DNA from: Bacillota bacterium
Lineage (GTDB): Bacteria; Bacillota; Sulfobacillia; JAJZYS01; JAJYTV01
Assembly (NCBI GenBank): GCA_021806845.1
Contig: JAKAPV010000114.1
Location: 1-9,067 of the forward strand
Length of the DNA stretch: 9,067 nucleotides
Direction: 5' to 3'
Shown: positions 6,463 through 9,067 of the stretch, piece by piece
Layout of the letters: each line of letters starts with the position of its first letter
Numbering within the stretch: the first letter of the stretch is position 1
Notes under the pieces: model-generated
The model's database searches: none
What the model was told of the DNA's origin: nothing
The model's input: the letters and a program-made list of their open reading frames with translations, nothing else
Translations under genes and position numbers: made by a program

Positions 6463-7641
6463 GTGCGCAGATTCGCAGTCCTCGCGAGCCTACTTGTGTT
6501 GCTCGCCGGTACCTTCGTCCATGCCGCGGCGGCCGCGCCGGCCGCGAGCGGCCCTGCCGCGCCACCCCAGATCGATGTCGCGGCGCCGTCCGCGGTGCTG
6601 GTCGAAGCGTCGACCGGTCAGACGATCTACGCGAAGAACGCGCAGCAGGAGCGGCCGCCGGCATCGATGACGAAGGTGATGACGCTCCACCTGGCGCTCA
6701 AGGCCGTAGCCGCCCACCGCGTCCGCCTCACGGATCCCGTGTCTATCAGTGAGAACGCCTACCGGCTCGGCGGATCCCAAATCTGGCTCGAGCCCGGAGA
6801 GACGATCGCCTTCGGGCAGCTCCTGCGGGCGATCGCGATCGGTTCCGCGAACGACGCCTGCGTCGCAATCGCCGAACACCTCGCCGGCTCGGAAGCCGCG
6901 TTCGTCGCACAGATGAACGCGGAGGCACAGCGCCTCGGCATGAAGCACACGCACTATGCGAACAGCCACGGCCTCGACGCGGACGGCCATTACACGACGG
7001 CGGCGGACCTGGCGACCCTCGCGCGCGTTGTCGTCAACGACCCGGGTCTGCTGCAGCTCACCTCGCAGCGCGAGGACCGCACCATCCGGGACGGCAAAGG
7101 CGGGCATCTCTGGCTCGTCAATACGAACCGCCTGATCGGGAAGGTGCCGGGCCTCGACGGCCTCAAAACCGGCTACACCAGCCGGGCCGGCTACTGCCTC
7201 ACGGCCACCGCGGAACGGCAGGGCCTGCGGCTGATCGCCGTCGCGATGGGTGCCCCGACGTCCAAGCAGCGCTTTGCGGACATCTCCACGCTGCTGCAGA
7301 CCGGCTTCTCGAACTACGAGGCGGTGTTGCTGGCGAAGGCGGGCCAGCCGCTCGGCAGCGTCAATGTGCTGCGCGGCACCGCGACGCGGGTCCCCGTCGT
7401 CGTGGGGAGCGATGTCCGCGCGGTGCATCCCCGCGGCGAGCAGCTGACGGTGAAGCTGCAGCCGCAGCTCCCGGCGCAGCTGCGCGCGCCGATCCGGCGC
7501 GGGCAGGCGATCGGCGAGGCGCGGGTCATGGCGGGCGGCCGGCAGATCGCGGCCGTGCCCCTCGTCGCCAGCGCATGCGTGCACGAGGCCACCTGGATCG
7601 GTATCTTCACCGGCATGCTGCGCAGCGTCGTGCGGTTCTGA
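6463..7641 (+). CDS. dacF: D-alanyl-D-alanine carboxypeptidase (DacF-type, sporulation PBP5-like)
   Basis: This penicillin-binding protein removes the terminal D-Ala from peptidoglycan stem peptides. In sporulation, DacF helps set spore peptidoglycan cross-linking. It has 392 residues, against about 389 in B. subtilis. A signal peptide (MRRFAVLASLLVLLAG..., Ala-rich cleavage zone about 20-26) directs export. The S11 peptidase motifs are complete: Ser68-x-x-Lys71 (ASMTK), Ser128-Ala-Asn130 and Lys235-Thr-Gly (LKTGYTS). A C-terminal beta domain covers about 288-372, and a terminal amphipathic segment (WIGIFTGMLRSVVRF) probably anchors it to the outer membrane face. The GTG start has a GAGGAGGT Shine-Dalgarno at 6446-6453, nine nt upstream. 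The ATG at 6455 is out of frame. Only 63 bp separate it from xerD, so cotranscription is possible. DacF rather than DacA/B is chosen by its place before spoIIA. Confidence 0.93.
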   Translation: MRRFAVLASLLVLLAGTFVHAAAAAPAASGPAAPPQIDVAAPSAVLVEASTGQTIYAKNAQQERPPASMTKVMTLHLALKAVAAHRVRLTDPVSISENAYRLGGSQIWLEPGETIAFGQLLRAIAIGSANDACVAIAEHLAGSEAAFVAQMNAEAQRLGMKHTHYANSHGLDADGHYTTAADLATLARVVVNDPGLLQLTSQREDRTIRDGKGGHLWLVNTNRLIGKVPGLDGLKTGYTSRAGYCLTATAERQGLRLIAVAMGAPTSKQRFADISTLLQTGFSNYEAVLLAKAGQPLGSVNVLRGTATRVPVVVGSDVRAVHPRGEQLTVKLQPQLPAQLRAPIRRGQAIGEARVMAGGRQIAAVPLVASACVHEATWIGIFTGMLRSVVRF

Positions 7642-7663
7642 CCCCATAAGCGCCATTCGGAGC

Positions 7664-7705
7664 GCCGCCCCGCCGGGCCAGTTTCCCGGCGGGGCGGCTT
7701 CTTGT
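7664..7705 (+). terminator. Intrinsic terminator of dacF
   Basis: Perfect 14-bp arms GCCGCCCCGCCGGG (7664-7677) and CCCGGCGGGGCGGC (7685-7698) enclose a 7-nt loop. They are followed by TTCTTGT. It lies 23 bp behind the dacF stop. This is the strongest terminator of the window and separates dacF from the spoIIA operon. Confidence 0.88.
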
Positions 7706-7765
7706 CGTCGCGGACCGACGCGGGGCGCGCGCTTGCGTCCGCATTCGCCGCCGTCCGCCCCGCGC

Positions 7766-7782
7766 TGTCGATCCCTGTCAGG
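7766..7782 (+). promoter_or_regulatory. Tandem Spo0A-box-like heptamers upstream of spoIIAA
   Basis: TGTCGAT (7766-7772) matches the Spo0A box TGTCGAA at six of seven positions. TGTCAGG (7776-7782) matches at four of seven. Their starts are 10 bp apart, the helical spacing known for Spo0A dimers on tandem boxes. They touch the -35 of the sigma-H-like promoter, the arrangement expected for activation. spoIIA is a known Spo0A~P target in Bacillus. Confidence 0.42.
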
Positions 7783-7808
7783 AGGACTGGTCCTGCCGCT
7801 GGGCGAAA
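7781..7808 (+). promoter_or_regulatory. Candidate sigma-H-type promoter of the spoIIA operon
   Basis: A -35 element GGAGGACTG (7781-7789) carries the invariant AGGA, and a -10 element GGCGAAA (7802-7808) matches RnnGAAT except in the last base. The spacer is 12 nt, within the usual 11-12. Transcription would start near 7815, giving a leader of about 25 nt before the TTG start. spoIIA of B. subtilis is transcribed by sigma-H RNA polymerase, so the class fits. The AT-rich flanks of the consensus are missing in this GC-rich DNA. Confidence 0.42.
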
Positions 7809-7840
7809 GCCGCGGGGGAAGATGGAAGGGGCAGGGAGAG

Positions 7841-8167
7841 TTGCAGATCACGGTCAAGCTGCAGGGACGAACCGCGATGGCCGCGCTCGCCGGCGAATTC
7901 GACCTCACGGCCGCCGCGAGTGTTCGCCAGGAACTGGACGGGCTCATCGACGGCGGCCACCGGCGCCTCGTGGTGGACCTCAAGAAGGTCCCGTTCATCG
8001 ATTCCTCGGGGCTGGGGGTGCTGCTCGGCCGCTATCGCCGCCTGAGCGAACTCGGCGGCGAGATGTTCATCGTCGGCGCCCGGCCGACGGTGCGTACCGT
8101 GCTCGAGATGAGCGGAGTGCCGCAGGTCGTCCGCGTGCTCCGCTCCGAGAGCGAGGTGCCGCGCTGA
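7841..8167 (+). CDS. spoIIAA: Anti-sigma-F factor antagonist SpoIIAA (STAS domain)
   Basis: In its unphosphorylated form SpoIIAA binds SpoIIAB and releases sigma-F in the forespore. SpoIIAB inactivates it by phosphorylation and SpoIIE reactivates it. The protein is 108 residues, a single STAS domain. The GEFDL strand-turn (18-22) and the phosphorylation loop FIDSSGLGVLLGRY (52-65) are conserved. Ser55 corresponds to B. subtilis Ser58. The TTG at 7841 is chosen because it gives the usual N-terminal strand (MQITVKLQGR). An AAGGGG Shine-Dalgarno lies nine nt upstream. The frame is open back to 7733, but the extra Arg/Pro/Gly residues do not resemble the family. It is first gene of the spoIIAA-spoIIAB-sigF operon, and its stop overlaps the spoIIAB start by one base (TGATG). 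Confidence 0.94.
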   Translation: MQITVKLQGRTAMAALAGEFDLTAAASVRQELDGLIDGGHRRLVVDLKKVPFIDSSGLGVLLGRYRRLSELGGEMFIVGARPTVRTVLEMSGVPQVVRVLRSESEVPR

Positions 8168-8595
8168 TGGCGAACCACTTCGAGCTGCACTGCCCCAGCC
8201 GGGCAGAGAACGTCGGGCTGTGCAGGGTGTCGGCCGCGACGTTCGCCGCCAATGCGGGCTTCACCGTTGCCGAGATCGAGGAGATCAAGGTGGCGGTGTC
8301 CGAGGCGGTTTCGAACGTGGTGGTGCACGCGTACCCGAACGCCGAGGGTGCGATGGTGCTGCGCTGCGAGGAGATGGAAGACGGCATCCAGATCAGCGTC
8401 AGCGACCAGGGTGTCGGCATCGAGGACATCGCCCAGGCACGCCAGGCGTCCTTCAGCACCGATCCGGAGCGGATGGGCCTCGGGTTTGTGTTCATGGAGT
8501 CGTTTTCCGACGAGTTTGCCGTCGAGTCCACTCCGGGGCGGGGCACCCGGGTCGAGATGCGCAAGCGCCGGGAGGCCCCAGCGGAGGCGAGCTGA
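8167..8595 (+). CDS. spoIIAB: Anti-sigma-F factor / serine kinase SpoIIAB
   Basis: SpoIIAB is a GHKL-fold protein that holds sigma-F inactive in an ATP complex and phosphorylates SpoIIAA. It has 142 residues (146 in B. subtilis). The ATP site is intact. The N box is VAVSEAVSNVVVHAY, with Glu46 and Asn50. The G1 box is SDQGVGIED (79-87), and the G2 box is MGLGFVFMES (103-112). Arg20, at the position that contacts sigma-F and SpoIIAA in the Bacillus protein, is present. The ATG start shares its A with the spoIIAA stop codon, and the stop in turn shares its A with the sigF start. This points to translational coupling and controlled stoichiometry. Confidence 0.96.
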   Translation: MANHFELHCPSRAENVGLCRVSAATFAANAGFTVAEIEEIKVAVSEAVSNVVVHAYPNAEGAMVLRCEEMEDGIQISVSDQGVGIEDIAQARQASFSTDPERMGLGFVFMESFSDEFAVESTPGRGTRVEMRKRREAPAEAS

Positions 8596-9067
8596 TGGCG
8601 TCCTCAGCCGACCGGCTGCACCGGGAGCAGATGGAGCTGCTCCGGCGCGTCCGCGCCGGGGAAGCGGCGGCGCGCGAACAGCTCATCGCGCAGAATTCGC
8701 GTCTCGTATGGTCGATCGTGACGCGCTTCACCGGGCGCGGGGTGGAACCGGAGGACCTCTTTCAGATCGGATCGATCGGCCTGTGGCGCGCCTGCGAGCG
8801 GTTTGACGAATCGTACGGCGTGCGCTTTTCGACCTACGCCGTCCCGCTGATCATCGGCGAGATCCGGCGCTACCTGCGCGACTACGGCCAGATCAAGGTC
8901 AGCAGGCGGATTCGCGAGCGCGCGGCACAGCTGCGGCGGGTCGCGGAGACGCTGCAGGCCCAGAGCGGGCGCGAGCCGACGCCGAAGGACATCGCGCAAG
9001 AGGCGGGCGTGCCCGTTGACGAGGTCCTGGAGGCGCTCGAGGCGACGCAGTCCGTCCACTCCCTCGA
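8595..9067 (+). CDS. sigF: RNA polymerase sporulation sigma factor F, N-terminal part
   Basis: Sigma-F is the first compartment-specific sigma factor, active in the forespore after asymmetric division. The window holds 157 codons plus two bases of about 250 expected, and the gene runs off the right edge. Region 2 is well conserved. It has EDLFQIGSIGLWRACERFD (53-71) for core binding and VRFSTYAVPLIIGEIRRYLRD (76-96) for -10 recognition, then IKVSRRIRE leading into region 3. The start of region 3 (REPTPKDIAQEAGVPVDEV) has the usual helix-turn-helix-like form. The ATG overlaps the spoIIAB stop by one base and has GGAGG at 8583-8587, seven nt away. Homology and its place behind spoIIAB distinguish it from sigma-G and sigma-B. 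Confidence 0.96.
   Translation, partial: MASSADRLHREQMELLRRVRAGEAAAREQLIAQNSRLVWSIVTRFTGRGVEPEDLFQIGSIGLWRACERFDESYGVRFSTYAVPLIIGEIRRYLRDYGQIKVSRRIRERAAQLRRVAETLQAQSGREPTPKDIAQEAGVPVDEVLEALEATQSVHSL

Noticed and set aside
7733..7840. N-terminal extension of SpoIIAA, including a CTG at 7793 behind AGGAGG
   Set aside because: The extended residues do not resemble SpoIIAA, the family N-terminus fits the TTG at 7841, and AGGAGG is better explained as part of the -35 region.
6490..7998. Minus-strand 502-residue open frame opposite dacF
   Set aside because: dacF has an intact signal peptide and all S11 motifs. The antisense frame crosses the terminator region and has no domain character.

Overview
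The window comes from a high-G+C, endospore-forming bacterium of the Bacillota (Firmicutes). The main evidence is the syntenic sporulation block spoIIM - ald - xerD - dacF - spoIIAA - spoIIAB - sigF. This resembles the yqxK-spoIIM-ripX-dacF-spoIIA neighbourhood of Bacillus, but in a compact, GC-rich form. By eye the DNA is roughly two-thirds G+C, third codon positions are almost all G or C, and most genes start with GTG or TTG. A GC-rich spore-former of the Alicyclobacillaceae/Kyrpidia type would fit, but genus cannot be fixed from the sequence alone.

Layout. At the left edge (1-423, +) is the C-terminal part of an endonuclease Q (YqxK-type) repair nuclease. A short convergent gap follows, holding a 12-bp perfect hairpin and a coding-like fragment of unknown origin on the minus strand. 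Next, on the minus strand (620-3298), is an 892-residue signalling protein with the order GAF-GAF-(HD-GYP)-GAF-GGDEF. Its HD-GYP c-di-GMP phosphodiesterase domain looks intact. Its GGDEF domain has lost the catalytic signature and metal ligands but keeps the RxxD inhibitory-site motif, so it is probably a c-di-GMP sensor rather than a cyclase.

A 251-bp divergent intergenic region leads into the plus-strand sporulation genes. spoIIM (engulfment membrane protein) and ald (alanine dehydrogenase) are 26 bp apart and probably cotranscribed. After a hairpin-bearing gap come xerD (tyrosine recombinase) and dacF (D,D-carboxypeptidase), 63 bp apart. dacF is closed by a textbook 14-bp GC-rich terminator, so the spoIIA operon behind it appears transcriptionally separate.

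The spoIIA promoter region holds a sigma-H-like promoter abutted by two Spo0A-box-like heptamers one helical turn apart. spoIIAA, spoIIAB and sigF follow with 1-nt stop/start overlaps, and sigF runs off the right edge. Together these genes cover the commitment switch of the forespore (SpoIIAA/SpoIIAB/sigma-F), engulfment (SpoIIM), spore peptidoglycan trimming (DacF), chromosome dimer resolution (XerD) and alanine catabolism. A c-di-GMP-linked regulator is divergently placed beside them.
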